Below, one piece after another: positions 1-6,071 of a stretch of DNA of 7,942 nt. Source of the DNA: 66-474 sp036278635 (GTDB lineage: Bacteria; Pseudomonadota; Gammaproteobacteria; Xanthomonadales; Rhodanobacteraceae); the NCBI GenBank assembly GCA_036278635.1, contig DASUKQ010000105.1, positions 1 to 7,942 of the forward strand. Reading direction: 5' to 3'. The translations under genes were made by a program, and so were the position numbers. The notes beneath the pieces were generated by a model that was given only the letters and a program-made list of their open reading frames with translations, was not told where the DNA came from and ran no database searches. How positions within the stretch are numbered: position 1 is the stretch's first letter; each line of letters starts with the position of its first letter.

Positions 1-20
1 GCGGCAAGGCGAACATTCAT
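1..20 (-). CDS. Possible 5' end of a leftward gene (partial, unidentified)
   Basis: Read on the minus strand, GGGAG (bases 30-26) stands five bases before an ATG at 20-18, giving Met-Asn-Val-Arg-Leu-Ala before the window ends. A second ATG at 16-14, in another frame and nine bases from the same Shine-Dalgarno, would give Met-Phe-Ala-Leu-Pro. Both starts fit, so the frame is uncertain. A weak promoter-like pair lies upstream (see 50-79). Too few residues are visible to name a product. Confidence 0.3.
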
Positions 21-49
21 CGTCGCTCCCCGGCATTCATGAAAACGCC

Positions 50-79
50 ACGTTACCCTGCGCGCGTGCATCTGCACAA
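50..79 (-). promoter_or_regulatory. Weak promoter-like element for the leftward partial gene
   Basis: On the minus strand TTGTGC (bases 79-74) is followed after 18 bases by TAACGT (55-50). Each hexamer matches three of six sigma-70 consensus positions. Transcription would begin near base 43, just ahead of the Shine-Dalgarno at 30-26. A 12-base inverted repeat (GTGCA-TC-TGCAC, 66-77) overlaps the upstream hexamer. The match is poor and the call rests mainly on position. Confidence 0.2.
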
Positions 80-103
80 GCCGGCGGCAAGGTCCGCGCG
101 CGA

Positions 104-117
104 CCGCCGAGCGGCGG
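104..117. repeat. Short GC hairpin just 3' of the tRNA
   Basis: CCGCC-GAGC-GGCGG forms a perfect 5-bp stem with a 4-base loop about a dozen bases beyond the 3' end of the leftward tRNA. There is no T-run on the minus-strand exit side, so it is not a convincing intrinsic terminator. It could serve as a 3' processing or pause structure. The rest of 1-128 shows nothing else I can name. Confidence 0.25.
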
Positions 118-128
118 GCCGAAGGATA

Positions 129-201
129 TGCCGGAAGAGGGAATCGAACCCCCGACCCACGCATTACGAATGCGTTGCTCTACCAGCTGAGCTATTCCGG
201 C
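129..201 (-). tRNA. tRNA-Thr, anticodon CGT
   Basis: The minus strand folds as a full cloverleaf. The acceptor stem is GCCGGAA pairing with TTCCGGC, with discriminator A at base 129. The D arm starts GCTC and contains AGCTGGTAGA. The anticodon stem ACGCA/TGCGT closes the seven-base loop TTCGTAA, giving anticodon CGT, which reads the threonine codon ACG. The T arm is GGGGG-TTCGATT-CCCTC with one G-U pair. The 73 bases end without an encoded CCA (TAT follows), so the tail must be added by tRNA nucleotidyltransferase. It is transcribed divergently from pilS. No integrase or duplicated tRNA end is visible, so there is no sign that it serves as an attachment site here. Confidence 0.96.
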
Positions 202-216
202 ACGGGCGGGCCGGCT

Positions 217-245
217 AGTTTACGGGCCGCCACGGGCGGGCGCAA
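217..245 (-). promoter_or_regulatory. Candidate sigma-70 promoter of tRNA-Thr
   Basis: On the minus strand TTGCGC (bases 245-240) and TAAACT (222-217) are separated by exactly 17 bases. The -10 matches the consensus at four of six positions and the -35 keeps TTG. Initiation near base 210 would leave a leader of about nine bases before the mature 5' end at 201. The stretch after the -10 is very GC-rich, which is typical of stable-RNA promoters under stringent control. The 10-mer CACGGGCGGG occurs at 201-210 and again at 231-240 in this region. Confidence 0.5.
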
Positions 246-250
246 TGCGG

Positions 251-277
251 GCGCCAGCCCGACCTGGCGCGACCAGG
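251..277. repeat. Two overlapping inverted repeats upstream of tRNA and pilS
   Basis: GCGCCAG (251-257) and CTGGCGC (264-270) form a perfect 7-bp inverted repeat with a 6-base loop. CCTGG (263-267) and CCAGG (273-277) form a second perfect repeat that shares bases with the first, so the two stems exclude each other. The block lies just upstream of the tRNA -35 and before the pilS promoter candidate. It may be a regulator site or a structured leader; the sequence does not decide. Confidence 0.35.
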
Positions 278-300
278 AACATGAAAATGCCTTGCGGGTC

Positions 301-329
301 TTGTGCGAACCCGCCGGCCGAAGCATGAT
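301..329 (+). promoter_or_regulatory. Weak candidate promoter of pilS
   Basis: TTGTGC (301-306) and CATGAT (324-329) have 17-base spacing, matching three and four of six sigma-70 positions. Initiation near base 336 would lie downstream of the possible GTG start at 303 and upstream of the ATG at 360, agreeing with the shorter PilS. A perfect 6-bp inverted repeat (GCGGGT 294-299, ACCCGC 309-314) flanks the -35. This is a consensus match by eye only. Confidence 0.28.
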
Positions 330-359
330 CTGCGCGTGGCGACCACGACACGGGCAATC

Positions 360-1970
360 ATGACCAGCGGCAAGACCGGGATCGCCGAACATATCCGGCG
401 CGAATTGCGCGTGCTCGATGTATACCGCGTATTCCAGGCGCTGGTCTACACGGTGCTCTCGCTCAGCAGCCTCGCATTCGTGTGGATGCCGCTCCGGGAC
501 CCGGCCCTCGCCCGGGCGACCGCAGTCATTTACCTGCTGGTTGCGCTGGTCGCCGTCGCGCGCAACCTTCGCGGATCGCGTAGGTTGGTCGTCAGCACCA
601 GCGTGTTCCTCAGCATCGACGTCGTCGCGGCATTCCTGGCCGCGGTCACGATCCCCGCCGCCCACACCGGCATCGCCGCGATGCTGGTGATCAACGTCGG
701 CGCGGCCGCGTTGCTGCTTTCGCCCCGGCTCGGCGGCTTGTTCGCGGCGCTGGCGACGCTGGCGATGATCGCGCAGGCGCTGCTCGTACCGGATACCGCC
801 GACGTCGGCCACGCGCTGCTCGAAGCCGGCCTGTTCGGAGTTGCGTATTTCGCCACCGCCGCCCTGTGCTACGCACTCGGCAGCCAGATGCGCGCCAGCG
901 AAGCGCTGGCCGAGCAACGCGGCAGCGACCTTGCCAACCTCGCGCAGGTCAACGACCTGATCATCCGCCGCATGAAAACGGGCGTATTGCTGGTGGACGA
1001 GGGCAACCACATCCACCAGATCAACGAATCGGCATGGATGCTCGTGGGCAATCCCGGCATCGAGCAGCGCGACCTCGGGACGGTGGCGCCGGAGCTGTCC
1101 CGACGCCTGTACCACTGGCGCACCACCCACGAACACGATGCCAGCGCGATCGCGCTGGCCGATGGCGCGCCGGAAATCATCCCGCGCTTCACGCGGTTGT
1201 CCGCGCACGACGATTCCTTCGTCCTGATCTTCCTCGACGATACCTCGCTGGTGTCGCAACGCGCCGAGCAATTGACGCTGACGACGCTCGGCCGGCTGTC
1301 GGCTTCGATCGCGCACGAAATCCGCAACCCGCTGGCGGCGATCCGCTATTCAGCCCAGTTGCTCGCGGAATCCGAAGAGATCAACGATGCCGACCAGCGC
1401 ATGGTCGAAATCATCAACAATCATTGCGGACGGGTCAACGAGATCATCGAGAATATCCTGCAGCTTTCGCGGCGCGAGCGCTCGCGACCCGATTCGCTGG
1501 ATCTCAACAACTGGGCGGTGCGTTTCGTCGACGAGTACAAGGAAGCCAACGACATCGGCCATGACAGCCTGCGCCCGCTCCTGTACCCGCGCCCGGTGGA
1601 GGCGCTGGCCGACACCCAGCACCTGCAACAGGTCGTCTGGAATCTGGTCCAGAACGCGCTGCGCTACGGGCGCCTGCCCGACGAGCCGGCGCGGGTGATG
1701 GTGGTCGCACGGCTGGCCAGCGACAACGGCCCGCCGCTGCTGGAAGTGATCGACCGCGGCCCCGGCATTCCGCCCAAGGTCGCCGCGCAGATCTTCGAGC
1801 CGTTTTTCACCACCCACCAGTACGGTACCGGCCTCGGCCTGTACCTCGCCAAGCAGATGTGCGAGGCCAACCAGGCCAACCTGGAATACGTGCCGGTGGC
1901 CGGTGGCGGCAGTTGCTTCCGCATCACCCTGACCGCGCCCGTACGCACGTCGATGGGGGTGGAAACGTGA
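360..1970 (+). CDS. pilS: Membrane sensor histidine kinase PilS
   Basis: PilS senses a membrane signal (in Pseudomonas, pilin level in the inner membrane), autophosphorylates a histidine and passes the phosphate to PilR, controlling pilin transcription and twitching. The 536 residues hold about six hydrophobic segments (roughly 25-174), as in known PilS. A linker follows with the PilS-like motif RGSDLANLAQVNDLIIRRMK, then a PAS-like sensor (about 205-297). The HisKA motif is SIAHEIRNPL with His319. The HATPase_c domain shows the N box (NLVQNAL, 428-434), DRGPGI (465-470), FEPFF (479-483) and GTGLGL (489-494), so the kinase looks intact. I chose ATG 360 because residues before it look non-coding-like and the usual length fits; a GTG at 303 would add 19 residues. 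The ribosome binding site is weak (CGGG, 351-354). pilR follows after 82 bases. Confidence 0.93.
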   Translation: MTSGKTGIAEHIRRELRVLDVYRVFQALVYTVLSLSSLAFVWMPLRDPALARATAVIYLLVALVAVARNLRGSRRLVVSTSVFLSIDVVAAFLAAVTIPAAHTGIAAMLVINVGAAALLLSPRLGGLFAALATLAMIAQALLVPDTADVGHALLEAGLFGVAYFATAALCYALGSQMRASEALAEQRGSDLANLAQVNDLIIRRMKTGVLLVDEGNHIHQINESAWMLVGNPGIEQRDLGTVAPELSRRLYHWRTTHEHDASAIALADGAPEIIPRFTRLSAHDDSFVLIFLDDTSLVSQRAEQLTLTTLGRLSASIAHEIRNPLAAIRYSAQLLAESEEINDADQRMVEIINNHCGRVNEIIENILQLSRRERSRPDSLDLNNWAVRFVDEYKEANDIGHDSLRPLLYPRPVEALADTQHLQQVVWNLVQNALRYGRLPDEPARVMVVARLASDNGPPLLEVIDRGPGIPPKVAAQIFEPFFTTHQYGTGLGLYLAKQMCEANQANLEYVPVAGGGSCFRITLTAPVRTSMGVET

Positions 1971-2056
1971 TGTGCACTGCATTCCGGCATGGCGTCATCG
2001 CGCCGGCCGCGGTACCCTCGCAGGCAGCGGGGTTGGATCCATCGGGGCAGGCATGA
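1970..2056 (+). CDS. 28-codon reading frame bridging pilS and pilR
   Basis: An ATG at 1970-1972 overlaps the pilS stop (TGATG). The frame ends with a TGA at 2054-2056 that overlaps the pilR ATG (ATGA). A purine-rich stretch, GGGGGTGGA (1954-1962), sits seven bases before the start and would serve as a ribosome binding site. The peptide runs from MCTAFRHGV to DPSGQA and resembles no family I know. It may be a leader frame that carries ribosomes from pilS to pilR, or simply a chance open frame: it continues a frame already open inside pilS. Expression is unproven. Confidence 0.25.
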   Translation: MCTAFRHGVIAPAAVPSQAAGLDPSGQA

Positions 2057-3426
2057 CCAAACAAACAGTGCTGGTCGTCGACGACGAGCGTGACATCAGG
2101 GAACTGTTGAGCATCACGCTGGGCCGGATGGACCTCGACGTCGATACCGCGGCCAATGTCAGCGACGCGAAAAAGATGCTGGGCGAGGTCCGCTACGACC
2201 TCTGCTTCACCGACATGCGCCTGCCGGACGGCACCGGCCACGAGCTGATCGAGCTAATCGCGCGCGACTATCCGGACACCCCGGTGGCGATGATCACGGC
2301 CTACGGCAATGTCGAGGCGGCCGTCGATGCGCTGAAGGCCGGCGCGTTCGACTTCGTCAGCAAGCCGGTCGATATCCACATGCTTCGGCGCCTGGTGCAG
2401 ACCGCACTCCGCGTGGGCCAGCCGGCGGAACAGGACGACGAGCAAGCGCCGGCCAGCCGGTTGGTCGGGGAATCGCAGGCCATGGACGAGGTGCGCGCGC
2501 GCATCGCCAAGGTCGCGCGCAGTCAGGCACCGGTCTATATCAGCGGCGAATCGGGGGTCGGCAAGGAGCTGGTCGCCCGTTCGATCCACGAGCTCGGGCC
2601 GCGGGCCGCCGGGCCATTCGTGCCGGTCAATTGCGGCGCGATTCCGTCGGAACTGATGGAAAGCGAGTTCTTCGGCCACAAGAAGGGATCGTTCACGGGC
2701 GCGCATGCCGACAAGGAAGGCCTGTTCCAGACCTCCAGCGGCGGCACGCTGTTCCTCGACGAGGTCGCGGAACTGCCGATCCACATGCAGGTGAAATTGC
2801 TGCGCGTGATCCAGGAGAAGGCGGTGCGGCCGATCGGTGGCCGCGGAGAGGTGCCGGTGGACGCGCGCATCCTGTCTGCCACCCACAAGGATCTCGCGCG
2901 CCTGGTCCAGACCGGACAGTTCCGCCAGGATCTCTATTACCGCATCAACGTGATCGAGTTGCGCGTGCCGCCACTGCGCGAGCGCGCCGGCGATATCGCG
3001 GTGCTCGCCACGCACATTCTCAAGCGACTGGCGGACCAGGCTGGCGTTCCGGTCCCGGCGATGCAACCCGCCGCGTTGGAGGCGCTCGGGGATTACGATT
3101 TCCCCGGCAACGTCCGCGAACTCGAGAACGTGCTGGAACGCGCGATCGCGTTGTGCGAAGGCGGTGTGATCGAGCCCGCCGACCTGATGCTGGAACCGGT
3201 GGAGCACGCCGGCGAAGACGACGAGGACGAGCCCCTGGACGACGACGAGGCGGCGCCGGATCTCGGCGAGGGCGTGGGGCTGGACGACTACATTTCCAGC
3301 ATCGAACGCGACGCCATCGTGAAGGCGCTCAAGGAAACCCGCTACAACAAGACCGCCGCCGCCAAGAAGCTCGGCATCACCTTCCGTGCGCTGCGCTACA
3401 AGTTGAAGAAGCTCGGCATCGATTGA
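2053..3426 (+). CDS. pilR: Sigma-54-dependent response regulator PilR
   Basis: PilR is the partner of PilS. When phosphorylated it binds upstream of the pilin promoter and drives open-complex formation by RNA polymerase-sigma-54. The 457 residues show a receiver domain (about 5-117) with acidic Asp10/Asp11, phospho-acceptor Asp54, Thr82 and Lys104. The AAA+ domain (about 137-370) has Walker A GESGVGKE (165-172), the sigma-54 contact loop as GSFTGA (212-217), Walker B GGTLFLDE (230-237) and PGNVRELEN (351-359). A very acidic linker (388-399) leads to a Fis-type helix-turn-helix (about 415-453). Every key residue is present. ATG 2053 is preferred: it follows GGGGCAGG and starts right at the receiver domain, whereas the in-frame GTG at 1972 would add 27 residues unlike any receiver domain. 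It is probably cotranscribed with pilS. No pilin gene lies in this window. Confidence 0.94.
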   Translation: MTKQTVLVVDDERDIRELLSITLGRMDLDVDTAANVSDAKKMLGEVRYDLCFTDMRLPDGTGHELIELIARDYPDTPVAMITAYGNVEAAVDALKAGAFDFVSKPVDIHMLRRLVQTALRVGQPAEQDDEQAPASRLVGESQAMDEVRARIAKVARSQAPVYISGESGVGKELVARSIHELGPRAAGPFVPVNCGAIPSELMESEFFGHKKGSFTGAHADKEGLFQTSSGGTLFLDEVAELPIHMQVKLLRVIQEKAVRPIGGRGEVPVDARILSATHKDLARLVQTGQFRQDLYYRINVIELRVPPLRERAGDIAVLATHILKRLADQAGVPVPAMQPAALEALGDYDFPGNVRELENVLERAIALCEGGVIEPADLMLEPVEHAGEDDEDEPLDDDEAAPDLGEGVGLDDYISSIERDAIVKALKETRYNKTAAAKKLGITFRALRYKLKKLGID

Positions 3427-3462
3427 CCTGTTCGATCGGCTCGTGCCGTCATCACGCGAGAC

Positions 3463-3581
3463 CCCTTCCCCTTCAAGGGGAAGGACGGGATGGGGATGGT
3501 GTTGCATCACGCTCGCAGAAAACCCATCCCCACCCGGCGCTACGCGCTCGGCCTACGGCCGCCTTCCCTTGAAGGGGAGGG
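3463..3581. repeat. REP/BIME-like imperfect inverted repeat at the convergent junction
   Basis: The left arm (about 3463-3503) and right arm (about 3519-3581) are imperfect reverse complements. Each ends in its own hairpin. On the left, 3464-3484 is a perfect palindrome with 10-bp arms around one base. On the right, 3562-3580 has 9-bp arms with one G-U pair. The inner parts share the TGGGGATGG / CCATCCCCA pairing. The right arm carries about 25 extra bases made of two mini-hairpins (GCGC-TAC-GCGC, 3537-3547; CGGCC-TAC-GGCCG, 3549-3561). The element fills most of the gap between the convergent pilR and GH92 genes. It could stop transcription from both sides, though it lacks clear T-runs. Repeats with such cores are common in intergenic DNA of Xanthomonadales genomes (general knowledge, not checked here). 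Confidence 0.75.
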
Positions 3582-3633
3582 AGCAAAAGCATCGGCCACG
3601 ACGAATCTGCCTGAGGAAGAAGGCATCGTGCCC

Positions 3634-5979
3634 CTACGGATACGTCGTCATCGAATACGGCCGGTCCTGCGGCTGCGTGGCCCAGGTCTTGTTCGGCTCG
3701 GCCTGCATCGTGAAATGCAGCGTGCCGCCCTTCATGATCTCGGCGTACGTCAGATAATCGCGCTCCAATGGTTTGCCGTCGAGCGTGACCGAGCCGACGT
3801 AGGGATGGCCGTCGCCGAACCCGTGGGTGGTGATCGTGAAGATCTTGCCGTTGGGCAGGTGCATCACGGCACGACGCACGAACGCGCGGCCGATGACGTA
3901 CTGGTTGCTGGCCGGCGCGACCGGATAGAACCCGAGCGCGGTGAAAATGTACCAGGCCGACATCTGGCCCAGGTCGTCGTTGCCTGGTAGACCGTCCGGG
4001 GTCGGCTTGTATTGCGTGTGCATGATCTGCGTGAGGCGCTGCTGCGCCTTCCACGGCGCGCCGGCGTAGTCGTACAGGTAGGCGATGTGCTGGCTGGGCT
4101 CGTTGCCCTGCGCGTAGTAGCCGATCAGGCCGGAAATGTCCTCGACGTGGGCGAATTCCTTCGGGTCGACCCTGGTGTCGAACACCGCGTCGAGCTTGGC
4201 GATGAACCGGTCGGCGCCGCCCAGTTCGCGGATCAGGCCGGCAATGTCCTGCGGCTCGTACCACGAATATTCCCAGGCGTTGCCCTCGGTGTAGTCGCTG
4301 CCGTAGCCGACCGCCGCCGGATCGAACGGGGTGCGGAAGCTGCCGTCGGATTTGCGCGCGCGCACGAAGCCGGCTTTCTTGTCGAACACGTTGCGCCAGT
4401 TGCCGGCGCGCTGATGGAACTTCTTGGCGATGTCGGCACGCCCCATGGCCTTGGCCATTTGCGCGATGGTCCAGTCGTCGAAGGCATATTCGACGGTCTT
4501 GGAGGCCGCTTCCGGCTCCTTGTCGATGGGCACGTAACCCAGGCTCATGTAGTCGCCGAGATCGCCGTAGGGCGCGTAGGTCGCGCTCGCGACCATCGCC
4601 TTCAACGCCGCATCGGCGTCGAAACCGCGGAAGCCCTGCATGTAGAAATTGGCGATCACCGGCACCGCGTGATAGCCGATCATGCACCAGGTTTCGAGGC
4701 CCTGGTACGCCCACACCGGCAGGATGCCGAACGGGCTTTCCTGTTGCGCCACGATCAGTGAATTCACGAAATCGTTGATGCGCTGTGGCGGCTGCAGGAA
4801 CGCCATCAGCGGCTGCTGCGCGCGGTACACGTCCCACAACGACCAGCTCGAATAAAAAATGAAATCCTTCGCGGTGTGCACCCCGTGATCGGGGCCGCGG
4901 TATTCGCCGTTCGCATCCATTGCGAGATTGGGCGCGATCATCGCGTGGTACATCGCGGTGTAAAAGTTTTTCTCGACCTCCGGTGACGCATCCACTTCGA
5001 TCGCCGACAGCGCCTTGACCCACGACCGCTTCGCTTCGGCGCGGCGGGCATCGAAATCCCAGCCTTTGCCATCCGCATCGAGGTTGGCGATGGCGTTGTC
5101 TGCGCTGACGGTCGAAATCGCCACTTTCACCAGCAGCGCCCCGGCGAGCTTGCCGAATTCGAATACGCCTTCCAGTTGCCTGCCCGCGACCGCATCGTTG
5201 CCGGCGGGATTTGACGCCGGACCCTTGAAGCCCTTGTACGGAATGTCCGTTTCGCGGTTCACGAGCTCGTGCGAAGTCATCGGCTGCGAAAAGCGGATCG
5301 CGAAATACAGTTGCCTCCCCGGTGCCCAGCCGCGGGTTTCGCGATAACCCGTCACGGTGCCGTCGGCGCTCACGCGCAAACGCGCCCACGACACCTTTCC
5401 GGGGTAATCGTAAATGCTGGGGCGAAGGTCCAGCAACACGTGGGCTTCCTGATTATCCGGAAACGTGTAGCGATGCCAGCCGACGCGCTTGCCGGCGGTC
5501 AGCTCCGCACGCACGCCACTGGTCGCCAACGTCACGGAGTAATAGCCCGGCTGCGCAACCTCGCTCTGGTGGCTGAATTCCGAGCGGTAGCCGCTGCCGG
5601 GCTTGTCGGGATCGCCGGGATCCCACGACACCTTGCCAACGCCCGGCATCAACAGCACGTCGCCGAGATCCGAATGGCCGCTGCCGGAAAAGTGTGTTTC
5701 CGAAAAACCGAGGATGCTGTGGTCCTCGTGGCGATAGCCCGCGGCCCACTTGTAGGCGTGCTTGAAGTCCGGCATCGCGGTGTCGGGGCTCAACTGGACC
5801 ATGCCGAACGGCACGGTCGCGCCAGGAAACGTGTGGCCATCGCCACCGGTTCCAATCATCGGATCGACCTGGTGCCAAGCCGCCTCTCCCCGCTCCGCCG
5901 CCGCGTGGCCCGGGCCCGCGCAGCCCAGCCACAACGCGGATGCGACGGCGACCACGCAGGACAAGCGGACGGTTGACAT
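3634..5979 (-). CDS. Exported GH92 alpha-mannosidase
   Basis: Family GH92 enzymes are calcium-dependent, inverting exo-alpha-mannosidases, mostly alpha-1,2, that trim mannose from N-glycans or mannans. The 781-residue length is typical. An N-terminal signal sequence (about 1-27) is visible; a Cys at 20 follows W-L-G, a poor lipobox, so periplasmic export through signal peptidase I at HAA is more likely than a lipoprotein. Family motifs run in order: DPMIGTGGDGHTFPGA (39-54), GFSETHFSGSG (91-101), SSWSLWDVYRAQQPL (377-391), YTEGNAWEYSW (563-573), GNEPSQHIAYLYDY (625-638) and PGNDDLGQMSAWYIF (665-679). The acidic residues of the last three match the regions that supply catalytic acid, base and calcium contacts in the family. 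Linkage specificity cannot be read off. AGGAGG (5994-5989) lies nine bases before the start. The gene is divergent from the transporter and convergent with pilR. Confidence 0.95.
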   Translation of the reverse strand: MSTVRLSCVVAVASALWLGCAGPGHAAAERGEAAWHQVDPMIGTGGDGHTFPGATVPFGMVQLSPDTAMPDFKHAYKWAAGYRHEDHSILGFSETHFSGSGHSDLGDVLLMPGVGKVSWDPGDPDKPGSGYRSEFSHQSEVAQPGYYSVTLATSGVRAELTAGKRVGWHRYTFPDNQEAHVLLDLRPSIYDYPGKVSWARLRVSADGTVTGYRETRGWAPGRQLYFAIRFSQPMTSHELVNRETDIPYKGFKGPASNPAGNDAVAGRQLEGVFEFGKLAGALLVKVAISTVSADNAIANLDADGKGWDFDARRAEAKRSWVKALSAIEVDASPEVEKNFYTAMYHAMIAPNLAMDANGEYRGPDHGVHTAKDFIFYSSWSLWDVYRAQQPLMAFLQPPQRINDFVNSLIVAQQESPFGILPVWAYQGLETWCMIGYHAVPVIANFYMQGFRGFDADAALKAMVASATYAPYGDLGDYMSLGYVPIDKEPEAASKTVEYAFDDWTIAQMAKAMGRADIAKKFHQRAGNWRNVFDKKAGFVRARKSDGSFRTPFDPAAVGYGSDYTEGNAWEYSWYEPQDIAGLIRELGGADRFIAKLDAVFDTRVDPKEFAHVEDISGLIGYYAQGNEPSQHIAYLYDYAGAPWKAQQRLTQIMHTQYKPTPDGLPGNDDLGQMSAWYIFTALGFYPVAPASNQYVIGRAFVRRAVMHLPNGKIFTITTHGFGDGHPYVGSVTLDGKPLERDYLTYAEIMKGGTLHFTMQAEPNKTWATQPQDRPYSMTTYP

Positions 5980-6071
5980 GACCCATGACCTCCTCGGATG
6001 TGGCGCAACTGTGGCAAGCTAGCACGCTTGGCGGGGGGCGCGCACATGTCGATCGGCACGGGGATTACCGC
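5980..6071. promoter_or_regulatory. Divergent promoter region of GH92 and the sugar transporter
   Basis: These 92 bases separate two start codons pointing apart, so both promoters must lie here or reach into the flanking genes. A strong Shine-Dalgarno for the mannosidase is at 5994-5989 on the minus strand, and a weaker one for the transporter (GGGGA) is at 6060-6064. No good sigma-70 promoter is evident on either strand. The middle holds a perfect inverted repeat CAAGC-N6-GCTTG (6015-6030), a possible operator that could coordinate both sides. Confidence 0.45.
6001..6016 (+). promoter_or_regulatory. Sigma-54-like -24/-12 element before the transporter (tentative)
   Basis: TGGCGCAACTGTGGCA matches the sigma-54 pattern TGGCACG-N4-TTGCA with both invariant dinucleotides at the right distance (GG 6002-6003, GC 6014-6015). 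Three of the twelve specified positions differ. Initiation would fall near 6027, ahead of the ATG at 6072. No activator site is recognised nearby, and a match of this quality can arise by chance in GC-rich DNA. Confidence 0.22.

Noticed and set aside
129..201. tRNA-Thr as an integration site for a genomic island
   Set aside because: No integrase gene, no second copy of the tRNA end and no change in base composition is visible around it.
201..240. 10-base direct repeat CACGGGCGGG at 201-210 and 231-240
   Set aside because: It is short and GC-only in a GC-rich leader and partly inside the tRNA end; chance is a sufficient explanation.
303..359. GTG at 303 as the start of pilS
   Set aside because: The 19 added residues are Arg-rich and unlike a PilS N-terminus, and the candidate promoter would start transcription downstream of it. 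Not fully excluded.
192..1316. Long open frame of 374 codons on the minus strand opposite pilS
   Set aside because: Composition is rich in Arg, Gln, His and Asp with no domain. It overlaps the tRNA and a clearly conserved kinase, so it is a shadow frame of GC-rich coding DNA.
1972..2052. GTG at 1972 as the start of pilR
   Set aside because: The 27 added residues precede the receiver domain, which normally begins within a few residues of the start, and ATG 2053 has its own purine-rich site.
2254..3510. 418-codon minus-strand frame opposite pilR
   Set aside because: It shows no recognisable motif, has shadow-type composition, and runs into the intergenic repeat; pilR on the other strand is intact from end to end.
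3473..5389. 638-codon frame on the same strand as GH92 in another phase
   Set aside because: It is Arg-rich low-information sequence overlapping the GH92 frame, whose motifs are continuous and in order.
5920..5922. GH92 Cys20 as a lipoprotein attachment site
   Set aside because: The residues before it are W-L-G, lacking the usual Leu three positions ahead, and a signal peptidase I site is available a few residues later.
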